DNA of 64,000 nt from the NCBI GenBank assembly GCA_021613375.1, contig CM038706.1, positions 21,022,866-21,086,865 of the forward strand, in the 5' to 3' direction. Source of the DNA: Megaleporinus macrocephalus. Lineage: Eukaryota; Chordata; Actinopteri; Characiformes; Anostomidae. A program made the position numbers and the translations under genes. Shown in pieces: positions 1-12,199 of this stretch. The notes beneath the pieces were generated by a model. The model ran no database searches. It worked only from the letters and a program-made list of their open reading frames with translations, and had not been told where the DNA came from. Position 1 is the stretch's first letter, and each line of letters starts with the position of its first letter.

Positions 1-1230
1 ACACAGCAGTGTTGCTGAATTTTTTCAAACAATGTGTCCATTCATTGTCCGCTCTAATAAGACACTAGTACTTTGTTGGTCCACCTTGTAAATGCAATTG
101 CAGAGACAGCAGCTCATCTGGTGCCACACAGTTTGCGTTGGTCACCCTCTAGTCCTTCAAACAATCCAGCTGTGCCTGATGCACTCATAGCAGCACAACA
201 CACACTAACACACCAAGTCTTACTGCAATGCGGAGAATGAGCCACTACGCATATTATACCTGCTCTGTGGTGGTCCTGTGGGGGTCCTAGATGAACAAGA
301 TGAAAGGGGGCTTACAAATTAGGCAGAGAACGAAGGGAATTTAATTGGAAGAATGTCATGCAGTACTTCATTGTCCCCCTGCAAAAGCAATGCCTGGGCG
401 TTTGTACACAATGCTGGAGACACCGTGGGCAAAGGGACGCTAAACACTAGCACATATTCTGGGACTGTAAAAGTCTTATGCCACATTGGAAGGATATACA
501 CAGAAATCTGGAACTAATTTTTGAGTGTGTCATCCCATTTAAATGTGAGGTTGTGTATCTGTGCAATATCCCAACTACAACACTGAACAAAAAGAAAAAG
601 AAATGAATGCTCTTAATAGCCAGCAAGAAAGCGATTACGAGGAGAGGTTAAACATTATGCCCCCCACTATAAATGAATGGCTGGATATAATCCATGAGAT
701 ATATGTAATGGAAGGCTTATCTTTCTCTCTTAGTATGCAAAAAGACAAATTGAACCAGATATGAAAAAAAATTACAGAGTACGTTAAATCAATCAGACCA
801 GATTTCTATTCATCTTTACAAGGATAACAGGATTTAATGATGTATTGATTAAAGTATAGCATGTATATAAAACAGAACATCTGTCCCTGTCTTAACCCCC
901 CACCCCCCTTTAAAAATATATTATTATTTTCATTTACTCACATATTCTTTATGTTTATGTTTATGTTCCAGGAAAAAAACAGGAAGAAGCCTTGTATTAA
1001 TATTATTAAAATGTTTCAGATGAGAAAATGATGTGAAAATGTAAAAAAGGTGAAATGTAAGATTTTTCCTTTTCAAATAAATATAGAATAATAATTTTAA
1101 AAAAAATAGGCAGAGAAACAGATGGACTACAGTCCGCAAAGTGCACCTACATTGTAAGTGGACCTGATCAAATGGACAATTTGTGTAGACACATAGAAGC
1201 TGTTTTATTGTTATGGCTGATTGGTGTAAA
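1..1230. repeat. Dispersed palindromic repeat, copy A, split by an L1-like insertion
   Basis: Bases 1-319 and 1118-1230 are the two parts of one dispersed repeat. Its conserved pieces are cagcacaacacacactaaca (approximately, at 191), ctgctctgtggtggtcctg (267) and agatggactacagtccgcaa (1121). The same family recurs at 45.55, 54.7-56.0 and 57.6-58.7 kb. It looks like an old interspersed element of ostariophysan genomes, with no coding capacity that I can see. Confidence 0.6.
331..1106 (+). mobile_element. 5'-truncated L1/Tx1-like LINE 3' end with target-site duplication
   Basis: The 11-base direct repeat taggcagagaa flanks it at 320-330 and 1107-1117. The right end is A-rich. Interior frames read like the extreme C-terminus of L1-type reverse transcriptase proteins (a cysteine/histidine remnant, then MPPTINEWLDIIHEIYVMEG near 657-715), with stops between pieces. 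It is a dead retrocopy inserted into repeat copy A. Confidence 0.6.
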
Positions 1231-1991
1231 TTCTATTTTGAAGGGACAACCTGTTTTCAACTGCGCCAACTTGTTATGTACCCAAGATAACTAGATTTGA
1301 AAATGTATTAAAAAACAATTATTTGTTCTGAAAAACACTAATGATATGAATTTTATTAGTATTAATATAATAAATAATGATGTAAGTCAGTGTATTCAAT
1401 GAACCATTTACAAAACTTTCCTCTAAATTCTACAACCCGGTTTGGCTAATGAATACTTGAGAAGAAAATCTGGAATCAAACTCATCTTCTAAGCTCTAAC
1501 AGCATCTCTAATGCTTTTTTTGGAAAATATTTTGCTTGGGTGTTAAAGCGTCTTTAATGAAATCTGCTGCTGCTCACACTCTCTGATACTCCAACACTCT
1601 CAATTATAGTTTCGCTCATGGTAAGCATCCACCTAGCTAGCTGAACTTGTTACTCGCATGACGTATTTGTATGGGACTAAAACTTAAGAGATCATCAGGT
1701 AATAAATATATTAATGCACTTCCCTGTAAAATGTAAAATGAATGCCCTACGAATAGTGCCTAGCGTAGTCAATGCTCTTGAACATACCAGTTCTGTATGA
1801 ACACTAGTAAGGAGTGCAGCTTAATGTGAGGAAATTAACATTCACTTGATGTGCCAAGCAATATGGATAAATCCATAACATGGAATTGAGCTGCCTTTAA
1901 AACAGCACAGTAAAAGAGGACCATTCTCCAAACAGAATAAATTCATACTGAATTGCTAAGAGGTTTGAGAGCTTGTTTGGTTCCTCTATCA

Positions 1992-2737
1992 CAGGGGTAT
2001 TTAATTAGAATTCAGTAAGTTCCAGTCAGAGGAAATTTCCACAGGCCAAGGTCCAGACAGTCATAATTTTTAACTTGTGTTATGATTCAATGCCATATAC
2101 TGAGTACTGAAGTAGCTTAGTATCAGCATTTTATGTTATCAGCAACTGAAATATAAACAAATTACAAATACCATTCAGTTTATTTTAACTATATTTACTG
2201 TTTTAATGCTGAACTAAATGAGTTGTTTATAAAACTTTAAATGAATGTTTTTTCCTCACTTCTAGTGGCTACATTAAAAAACAGAATGCTTTTGAAAAAA
2301 AATGCAATTTAAAGTGCTAATTATAGAAATATATAGAAAAAGCAAATTAGTTATCTTGTTATCTTGCAGTTATCTTGATAACTTGATTTCACATCTTGTT
2401 GGTTTGGAGCTGTCTGTGGAAAGAATAAACATATATGTCTCTCAATTCCTGGTTGAAAAGTCGGTTTTTGAGGTCAATTTTTCTTTTCGTTATTCTTTCC
2501 GACTCACTTTATTCTCTGACTTGCTTTATCTTCTGACTGCTGCTTCTCGCTTCGTACCTCGTACCCTGTGAGTTTACTGCGACCCAAAGCCCATATACCA
2601 TAAAGACAAGAAAAGTCTGCCACTTAAAATAAACACTGTCAGAATTAAAACATTCTCAGTAGTTTATCTCTTTGGGTCTGCACTAAACAACGTCTGAATC
2701 TGGATCCGAACCGTGGTCTGCCTATTAGTGACCTCTG
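1992..2737. mobile_element. Non-autonomous hAT-type element, copy 1
   Basis: The ends are caggggtatttaatta at 1992 and, inverted, cagaggtcactaatag at 2737. The flanks give an 8-base target duplication with one mismatch: ctctatca (1984-1991) and ctctgtca (2738-2745). CAGRGGT ends plus 8-base duplications are typical of hAT transposons. No transposase frame is visible. A second copy with both ends matching lies at 54961-55756 in the opposite orientation. Confidence 0.65.
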
Positions 2738-5614
2738 CTCTGTCACTACATACTTGAAAGACAAACCCACCCAGATAGAAAAAAAAGACATTACTCCTTA
2801 TCCCCAATTTTATTCTCTTACTGCTCTACAGTCTTATGTCGCTCAGTTGGTTTTAAATGAGTCACTAGTCATGGTCTCTTCTTATAATATATTAAAAGTG
2901 TTGGCTGTTTATCTTGAAAGGCACATCTTTTTGACAGGAGCACACTTTGTTATGTCTTACACTACCTTAAAATCTCAAATGTGTGTTGGTTTTAAAATGT
3001 CTACAAACAAAACAGGCTTCTGTTAGTATTAAAAATACTCAGAAACATCCAGTCAAAACAAAATGTTCTTTTCTATATCCTGGCTTTTAACAAACATCAC
3101 ACCCATGCGTAAAGTAAACAGTGGTGGTGGTACAATTAGGCTCAGCAGGCTTAGGTTCACTTTTGTTACTGAACCGTTGAGACTGCACAAATGTACATCT
3201 AACACTGACATCTTACTAATAAAGGACCAAAAACATAATACACTTGCAAAATAAGTAGCATATTCTTGACTAAATCTGTCAATATTCCAGGCATATAACC
3301 TTAAGTGTGAGGAATTTGCTAAATGCTTAACAGCAAAATAGGACAAGCTTGTCATCCAAAAAATAAAATAAATAATAATAAAAATAAATACTATAAGTTT
3401 ACACATACTCCACTTACACTAGAAGATTGATGTGAATTTACAAGCATATTAAAGTTATGTCAGACATTATTTCTTCTTTGTGAAAGGCAAGTGGTTTGAG
3501 TTACCTTTCCCTTGGTTATTAAGAGTTCAGAGTTTTATTTATCTTGGGTTTAGTTGTTTCCTGTTCTGTGGTGGATGCGGTTATGGTTACTATTTCTTTG
3601 TTGTCCCTCCTCTGCAGGAGAGAAATGCAGGGTTCACACCCATCCAAAACAAAATGTGTATTAAGGGTTAAATCACTAAATCAAAACCTCTCTGTGGTGA
3701 ACTGCTCAAGATTATATATTCAGCATGAGGTCAGGTGTAATTCAGTCTTTTAATAGTACACAGTTTTATGAAGCAATGAGATACCAGAGTGAGCCACACC
3801 AAAACAAGCAAGTTACTCAACACCCTGTCTCCTTCTCAGTGGACATAGTCCATTTCACTGTTTACCATTTAGTCTGTTTTATGAAACAAGTTGCAGAGGT
3901 GGCAGGTTTGTATGATAACATCATGTCTGTGGTCTTTCTAAAGAATGCCTTTTTGATAATCAGCACCTGGTAAATTTTAAAAAACTATTTGATGAGCAAG
4001 CCAAAACATTTGCACATTAACAAATGATATGATTTCACTGCAGATGCTGAAATCAATGTTTTGATCAAAATATGGTTTATTATGAAGCTCTATGAATGTA
4101 CAAAAGCCTAGAAGCATGGCATATGCCTTGTGTGCCAAACATTTAGACAATCAGCACAAATCCTGATCTCCATGTTATTAATGAAATCATCTTTATTTCT
4201 TGGTCATCATCAATCATTCTCTTTGCAAGTTCAATACAAACACACTCTGAAAAAGCCTGATGTTCACTACAGCTGCTTCAGCTCATTGCTTACGGCAGTC
4301 ATGAGTTAAATGTAGTGTTAGAAGAGGAACAACAATAGTCTCTGCAGAGCTGTGGCTCTCTGGGGCTTTAAGTTTGACACCCTTGGTGTAGCGGACAGAC
4401 AAGTTATATGTGAAAGAGCGAGCAAGGGTTTCGGCTTGTCTATTGTTCCGAGACATGTCTGATCACGTACTTCTGCTCCTAAATACAGTCCTGCTGCAGA
4501 ATGGACCTAGCCTTGATTTCTAGGAGACAACATTGTGTGTGGGGGGGAAACACAGTTACAGGATAACAATGAGCATGTGGAACTGTATTTCAGATATAAA
4601 CCCAATCAATAAACTACACGTCTGTGATTAGGACACATTTACGGTTGACAATGCACATTCTTAACTCTCTTGTAAGTTATATGACTTGGTCATTGCGAAA
4701 ATCCACTGTAATTCTTTTAACTGATCATAATACAATGTCAGTTGCTCCTTGGCATTCCAATGTTCTGTCTAAATTCAATAAAAGTAATATAATAAAAGTA
4801 TTAATAAGCACACATCTTGTAGCTATAAGCACTGGCTAGTTATTCCTAAGTATTGCACTTGTGCTGTATTTAACCTTGTATTTTATTTCCCCTTCTTCTC
4901 TCTAGGTATTTGCACTGGCCCTTGGCTTTGGCAGTGTTTGAGGCTTAGAGGGTCAGTTTGGACTTTAACCTGTTTGTTTTAGCTAAAGATAAATTCTTTG
5001 AGTGAACACAAAGCTCTTTTCTAAGTCGCTCCAGATACGAGCATCTGCTAACTGCCATACCAGACCACTTCAGTAAAACACACAGCTATCAAAAGCAAAT
5101 GACTATTGAAAAAGAAGACACAAACATTTATCTATAAAATCATTTTGAAAATCATACAATGTCCCCACTTCAGTTTCTGAAGCTGCATTGACTTCACAGC
5201 GTTTTCATTATTTACTGACTGCGGAGTGCGAGGGAGGTCTTTCTCATTATGTTCAAGCAGGAGATTTGCTACCGCTAACCTGAGCTGCTTCACTTCCCAA
5301 AGGACCTGAGATCAGTTAAAAGAGTGTAATTAGCATATAAAATATGAAAGCATGTGTGTAATCAAGTCCAGTTAAGACCGAGTCTCAATGGCATCATTAA
5401 AGCATCAACCAAAGCAGTCATTCAAAGCCTGTGATGACTCCTGTCCAAAAGAGACCTGCTGCACAGCATTTTCAAATACCTCGCTGAATCGCAGCATGAA
5501 TTTCTATTGGAACAGAGATGGAGTGAAATGAATAAAATGCAGTCCTAGCACAGTAACCCAGTGCCTTCTAAAACCTTTAGCTCTTCCAGAATACAGAGTA
5601 CTCCCAATACTGAT

Positions 5615-5645
<31 letters not shown>

Positions 5646-8049
5646 TTTTTTTTTTTTTTATTCCTAAGAACACAGAATATGTTTGAAGAAATATTTCTAT
5701 GATGACCAAACTTAAACATCCAGTAGAGTTTGAATAAAACATAATCTGATTATGATAAAACACAGCTATAAAAAAAAGACTGATCAGACCAATCTGAGAA
5801 CTGTGTAGCATGGCTAATGAGAAGCTTGATTGACAGCTATCTATCCAACACTCTTAGCCTGCTATACTCATACAGGCTTACTAGCTTTTGCTTATGCTGG
5901 TTTAGCTTTATCTCGCCAAGTTTCTCTGACTCTAAAACTGGTTTGTGTGGGCAGGCAAGAGATGTCAGCCTTGTGATTGGTTAAAAATGCTTATAGATGC
6001 TTTACCCAAGATAAGGGACGCCCAGGTTACATGGAGAGAAGACAAATATGGTGAAATACGGCAGGTATTTATTAGAAGGACTTCTGTACATGTATAGTGG
6101 AACAACTTTAACTTTACTAGAAAGAAAACACAAACAAAATTAAACCTCTGAAAGCCAGTTAGATAAACTAAAAGAGGAGAAGATAGGAAACATTTCTATT
6201 CAGTAACCTTCACTTTTAAGAAATTCTGCATAAAGGAAGGCCCCACACATATTTAAGTTCCGTGCTTCTCTGTACTGATCTGTGCTTCTCAGGAAGTGCT
6301 GGTGTTGTATGCAAGTTACGTGCTGCATACTGACATAATGATCAACGTCAAAAACCAAAATATGGTAATGATGCACATAACAGAACTCAATCTGTATCAA
6401 TATTTTTGTTCATCTATTTGGCATTGATGTTTCTTTCATTTACATTCACAAAGCTGTAAAATTCAATTGCTATTTCGACTCACCCAAGCATCCATCTAAG
6501 ATGTGTCTTTTCTCTTGTGGGCTGATTCATATCATCATGTTGGAAACATACCAACTCATTCGCAGGACTGGTTCAGAAAACAAGTGACCTCATTCAACTG
6601 CACCGGACAGAGCAAGGTGGAATCAGCAGGAGAAAGCTGCTGCCACAACATATAATGTAGACAGGTGTGAGTCTGTGCACCACAGAGTCTGGCATGTTTA
6701 CAGAGCTGCACATTTTTTGGAACAGCAATCCAAGCTCATGCTCCCCGCCCCGCCGGGAGGCGAAGTATCATTCACACTTATCAGTGAAGTGTATGGTGTC
6801 AATCAGCAACATGAACAAAGTACACTGACTCATTGTGGGAGCCACAAAACAATTGAACTGAACTGCAGGCAACTGAAATGAACCAAATGTTTTCTGCTCC
6901 CTGAGAGACACTTATCTCTTTTTAACAGGGAAAGGCGAGCCATTTTACCAAAGCAAATGAGGCTCTGTTCACAGGAAACTTCACTAAATTGTCCTCTCTT
7001 TCTCAAGAGTTCTTTGCAATATGCTTCCAAGAACTCCTCCCATTTATGAGACTCAATACGTGCTCCAAAGAGATTGTAGAAGCTTTGGCAGCAGTGTTAG
7101 TTACTGAGTAATACCAGTAGCTTTGGAAGACAGGAAGAGAGGAGATTGGTTCTCCTTCCTCCTTTTTGATCGTTCATGTGTTAAACTGATGAAACACATG
7201 ACCTGGGAGCGAGCAGCTCTGTTTAACAACTCCCGTTACTCAAAGAACATTGTGCATCTGTTGAACGTCTCTGTTTACAAAGGCACTTCATCTGAACAGA
7301 ACGCATTGTCAGACTGCAACACAGCCGGGGCTGCATGATCCAGACAGATTACCACACTTTGATTATATAACACACCATGTTATTATTAACAATACAGTAG
7401 ATAACGTGATACTGTTACATCCTTCTGACCACTTGATGTGACTTAATTAAAAGCTCACTTGGATTATTTTAACATCTTCTGGGAAATCTAAACACCCATA
7501 TAAAGCAATGAAGGGTGGTCAGGGCACTCAGCAATCCGTTAGAAGATTCATTTGCCTACTACAGCATTGGAAAAGCCAATACTGCAATAACGATCGATAA
7601 ACTATAGGGGTGTAACAATGCATTGTGAAATTATGATATTGCAATGCAAAATTGTGATGGTGTGCATTGTGGAAGTGTGACAAGGCATCATGGAGAATGG
7701 GTATTCTATTAATCATGCCACCTAATACAACTACACTGTTCAAACACCAATTTAAACAAATTATCAGCATTAATTAACAGTTCTCCAGCACTTCTGCTGC
7801 CTCCCAGCTCCAGTGTCTTTAGATAGTTGTGCAATGACAGGATTCTAGTCCTAATTTTCCATGTTTAAAATATTCCAAGAACTTCAAATAGTAAAACAAA
7901 TCTAATCGTAGGCTGTATTGTAAGGGCCCATAAGAAGCAATACACCAGAAACTAAGAACAGCCTATCAAGAACAGGACTAACCTGCAGCTGATTTAACAT
8001 TTAGCAAAACAAACAAATAAATAAATAATATATTTATTATATAATGAAT
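2738..8049. other. zfand4 intronic DNA without recognised genes
   Basis: This AT-rich sequence has scattered short ORFs and no recognisable protein domain. It contains an (AT)n tract followed by poly-T at 5616-5659. Around 7605-7690 a string beginning aggggtgtaacaatgcatt resembles one end of a hAT-like element, but I could not find its other end. Confidence 0.5.
5616..5659. repeat. (AT)n microsatellite followed by poly-T
   Basis: About 12 TA units followed, after ca, by a run of T residues. This is simple-sequence DNA in the zfand4 intron. Confidence 0.9.
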
Positions 8050-9358
8050 TAGGGCTGGGTGATATATCAAGTTTTTAGGAAATATCGATACATTTTTATA
8101 TGAGATATAAGATGAAACAATAGTTTATATTGATATAGTCTGTGTTGCGCTGCAGTTATACTTGTAGATCCACCAGTTCACCTTTCTCTTCTCCCAAATT
8201 CATACTGCCCCGCCTCTCTCCCTCACAGAACTCACCGCTCCCCACCGCTTTACCCAGAAATGCAGGCAGTGACAGCGTAAAGACTGATAAAGACACGACA
8301 GAAGCTATCGAAGGGGTGGTTTGTCAAAGCACTCGAAAGTTTGTCTGTAATTTGAAAGAGTCTGTCTGAGAGCAGCTTCAGGTGCAGCAAATGCTTCAAG
8401 ATAGTGGCTTCCAGAACGAGTAATACATCTAATCTCATGAAACATCTGATTACACATGGAATTAATCTTTGTCAAAAAAACAGCAGAATTTTCGACTGCA
8501 TGAAGAACAGCAGCACTATGGCGCTGCCGGAGATGCGAGAATCTGGGCTAAATATGCTAAACGCTGCTGCGTCTAGTGATAAAATATCATCAGGCAAGTT
8601 AACAGTTTACTGTGCTTCTTTCTTGCTTTGCGAGAGAAACTAACACTCTTACTGCCGTCTGTAATGCTGAAGGGCAGTTATGATTCAACTAACGTTAGCA
8701 CAATACCAACACTTATTAGCTAGTTAGCTAGCAAGATGGCTAAAATTCAGTCACTGTATGAATATACCTGTAACAATGTTAGGTATCGCTCGTGTTCAGT
8801 AAGCATGACATTAACTAACAGTTACTTGTAGATTGATTTTACAGAGAAACAACCCCTTTCACTGTAGCAGAAAAGCTGAGGATGTCGGTTGAGAGAAGGG
8901 ATGAATGCCACAAAACCAATTTTTAACAGTTTTATAGTTTAAGCATAAGTATTGCTAATGTTATTTTCTTAATAAAGCAGCACAAAGATGCTCATTGTTT
9001 GAACAAGATCCAAAGAAAAAAAAGAAAAAAAAGCCTCTTATTGAGACAATATGAGACTGATATTACTTATATATTTTCTGTTAAATATATACATACATTT
9101 TTGTATTTTTTGTTACAATTTAGAAATAAAGGTATCGTTTTGGTATTGCATCGAATTCAAAGTATAGTACCAGTATTGAAAATACTGCCCTAGTCAAAAG
9201 TGCCTGTGTGACATTTGGGACATGCAGCTTTGTAGTTAACACAGAAGCTCTTTTTTGTGATCACCTTACAGGACGAAAAAATATTGAGATATATTGTATA
9301 TCACCATTCAGCTAAAAAATATCGAGATATTATTTTTGGTTCATATCGCCCAGCCTTA
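8050..9358 (+). mobile_element. Internally deleted hAT element with BED zinc-finger remnants
   Basis: The terminal inverted repeats begin tagggctgggtgatat at 8050 and, on the other strand, taaggctgggcgatat at 9358. The flanks are taatgaat (8042-8049) and taataaat (9359-9366), an 8-base target duplication with one change. Inside, frames at about 8250-8570 read SNTSNLMKHLITHGI, which fits the histidine half of a BED-type zinc finger of hAT transposases, preceded by a divergent stretch with stops. The catalytic core and dimerisation domain are absent, so it cannot move itself. Confidence 0.75.
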
Positions 9359-9729
9359 TAATAAATATATATAAATATAAGGCCAGTACAGATGGCTCTG
9401 ACAGCACAATGTTCTATTTGGTTTATGTGATTAATATTGGGATTTGCCTCTAAATAAGAATATCCCAGTGCTTCTCTGTAAATGTTAGCAGAAAATTAAT
9501 GAAGTGTATTATACGAAGACAGATAATTATGTTGTACCATTAGTCTACATCCACGCTACAAAATCACAAACGAAAACACATTAAACTGCAAACCAACAAG
9601 GAGTTGAAACTATGGTTTAGTACTGGCAGCACCTTTATAGTGTTATTTTGTGGTGCAGTCAGCATCACATTAAAACGATCACAACAATTAGAGAGCACAA
9701 TTAACAGTGATTTAAGAGAGCACACATAC

Positions 9730-9913
9730 CCTCAAGTCTCTGAATCTTGGCTTTAACCGAGATGACCGTCTCGAATGGAGAAACCCTCAGCTGGAAGCAG
9801 GTCCCAGTCAGAGTCTCAATGAACAGCTCCATGGTCTCATAGAAGGGCAGCTTGTAGTGGACAACCCCAAAGTTATCATCGTTGAAAAAAGGCGGTTCCC
9901 TCTTGTCTGCCAT
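9730..9913 (-). CDS. zfand4: zfand4 first coding exon (ubiquitin-like domain start), partial gene
   Basis: This exon encodes the N-terminus of AN1-type zinc finger protein 4, a protein with an N-terminal ubiquitin-like fold and a C-terminal AN1 zinc finger. The start ATG is at 9913-9911 and reads MADKREPPFFNDDNFG. It is followed by the strongly conserved ubiquitin-like beginning ELFIETLTGTCFQLRVSPFE and VKAKIQRLEG, which I recognise from vertebrate ZFAND4. The exon gives 61 full codons and ends inside the next codon (E|G) at a good donor, GTATGTGT. I did not find the following exon, whose human counterpart continues with the rest of the ubiquitin fold, in the 9.7 kb to the left. The gene therefore probably has an intron running past the left edge. 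The AN1 finger is not in the window. Zfand4 next to washc2 matches human 10q11 gene order. Confidence 0.9.
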
Positions 9914-10034
9914 GTTTGCGTGGAGAGGCAGGCACTCACGGACAGAGTGACATTAAACCTGCCCAAGGTGGAGGAATGAGGGCCATGGATTCACCGCTCT
10001 CTCCGAGACCACTCATTATGAACAGAGCTCCATG
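9914..10034 (-). other. zfand4: zfand4 5'UTR part of exon 2
   Basis: This is the leader sequence directly upstream of the zfand4 ATG on the minus strand. A pyrimidine-rich acceptor (TTTCCTACAG) ends at 10035, so the coding exon probably starts at 10034. The extent is inferred from that splice signal only. Confidence 0.5.
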
Positions 10035-11471
10035 CTGTAGGAAAGGTACAGTACACAGTGTCTGACATGGGCAACACACAATTCAGCACAAAGAGAACTT
10101 CTAGGCTGCATTTCCTTTCACAAAAAGGACTCTTCAATGGTAGATTAAGCACCACACTAAGCAATCTCTCTACCAGTTACAATGAACACAGATGTTTTTG
10201 GAAATCTGACTGCACCCTGATTATCAAACAATCAAACTGTCATACCACCAAAGCAAATTGCAAAGTTGTACCCTGGTACTAAATTAAAAAAAGAGAATGT
10301 GTTGGTTAGAAATGTGACATATGCAGACTTTAATTTTTCAAAATGTAGTTTTGTAGTTTGTTGCTGAAAATTCCCAGCACAGATTTCTTTACAGTGATGC
10401 TGATAGGAACCACAGGTCCCAATGTCTACAAGACAAATATAGCTATTTCAGTTTGAGTCTTATAGGCAATAATAGTGACATACCTAAAAAAAAAAAATCA
10501 AGTTTGTTTTGTTTAAATTTCACCTTAGGACGCCCCTCATGTATCCCTCCACCGTAAATAGTTTAAAATAAATAGGTTAAAAATACCATTAAACAGGTAT
10601 CAGGCTCAGCATTACTAAACTTTCATATAATAACATTCTGTCAGGCATTCTTTTATAGGCATTACACTCTGTGAACGAGACTTACTGTGAGTTGCTCTTC
10701 AACAAAGCCTTTACACCAAACCACTCTAACTGACTTTGTTCACACCTTACCCATTTAATAACGCAGCAAACAAAAAATGTAATGGTGATCATGTAGCACA
10801 ACAAAGAGAAAAGAAGCCACTGTTTAATCTTTAAAAGGAAAGAGCATATCAGCAATCAAGACTAGTCATGCAAACTTGTAATAAAGACTCAGCAAAATTA
10901 AAGTGAGACGCTGTAACCTTCATTAAACTTTTACTACAGCTTGTCACTTGTCAAGTGTTACATAACGCAGAAGCACTAAGCACATTAAACGTTAAATCTA
11001 CAATGCACTGTACAGGATTTGTTGAAAACAGCAGCTTTTAAATGTGTCACACACTATATTTCTGTGTGTTTTTGAATAGGCGGATGGGCAAAGAATGATC
11101 TGCATCGGAATCATTGCTGCAGCATTTAGATCACTTAACAAAAATAAAAAAATAAATAAACCGCCCGGATGCAGTTCAGAGAGATGAGAGACGTTTCGTT
11201 AGAAAAACAGGGCATGGCGTTTTTAAGACCTCAATTACGGTGAATATTTTACTGCCCACCAAAATGAACTTACAGCTCGATCCAATAAAATACCTGAACT
11301 GCCAAGAAAGCGCGAGTGGCAAGACTGATTTAACGTGGCCACTAAACAACGTACCACGATTTGACTTTCAAACAACTTTGAGAGAACAAGCAGGCTAGTG
11401 AACATATAACCCAGTCATTACGGGAAGCATAATCAGAAAAGCACAATACACTTGAACAGGGTTTATCTTAC
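10035..11471. other. Probable zfand4 intron 1
   Basis: This AT-rich stretch lies between the putative noncoding exon 1 donor and the exon 2 acceptor. I see no gene, RNA or clear transposon in it. Confidence 0.45.
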
Positions 11472-11950
11472 CTTTACAGCATCACCGGCGGAGAAGGCTG
11501 CAATGAAATGATGGAGTGAACCCGGAGAGAAAAGCTGTCACCGTCAAAGAAGCAGCAGTATCCAGTGTAGGACGTCCCAATTGATAAACAACAATACATC
11601 TGTAACCTACCGGAATTCGGGCAGCGTGTGAAAGTGTGAGAGTAAACAAGAAACGCTGGCACTAAATAAACCACTAACCAGAAATAGCAAATACGGATAA
11701 CGAAGTGTTCAACAGAGTAACGTTAGCATACAAGAGCTAACGACGGCTACAGCTGCTGATGCTAGTCTGCGGCTTTCAGCTAGCTGGCTAGCAAGCTACT
11801 TCACTGTTCAGCTGTTTCCATTTTTTGGTAAAAAGTAAAAAAACCCGAATTAAGATTTACTTCGGAGCTTTTCTAAATACCATTTGTTATCTTGTTAAGC
11901 GGTCCGGGGCCTCATCTCGAAGAAACATTCCGCTCTCCTTTCTCCCGGAG
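11472..11950 (-). other. zfand4: Candidate noncoding exon 1 of zfand4
   Basis: A strong donor (CTGTAAAG then GTAAGATAAAC on the minus strand) lies at 11472/11471. It sits downstream of a CpG-rich block at about 11.9-12.2 kb and upstream of the acceptor at 10,035. The simplest reading is the first, noncoding zfand4 exon, with about 1.4 kb of intron 1 before exon 2. The 5' limit is a guess because no transcript data are available. Confidence 0.4.
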
Positions 11951-12190
11951 ACGGTGGCAATGGAACCAGTCTATTGTGACACACAATGATTGACAGGCGC
12001 GGGAGCCAATGGCGTTACTGTATATTCGTTAAAAAACACCGTAGGATCCAATAGAGGCTGAAGGAGGGCGGGGCTTACTCCGGTCGGGTCGTACTTCAGC
12101 CAGTTTCCAGCGTCTCCCGGATGTTCGCTCTGGTTTCTAACAACAATTTACACGCCGGACGCGCACGTGACTGACTCCGCTACCTAGAGA
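11895..12190 (-). promoter_or_regulatory. CpG-rich promoter-like region of zfand4
   Basis: The surrounding DNA is AT-rich, but this block is rich in CpG. It carries a GC box (gggcgggg near 12068), CCAAT-type sequences (for example agccaatggcg near 12006) and an E-box core cacgtgac near 12165 of the kind bound by USF/TFE factors. It lies just upstream of the candidate zfand4 exon 1. No plus-strand gene starts here that I can see, so I do not call it bidirectional. Confidence 0.5.
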
Positions 12191-12199
12191 TGCTGCTTA

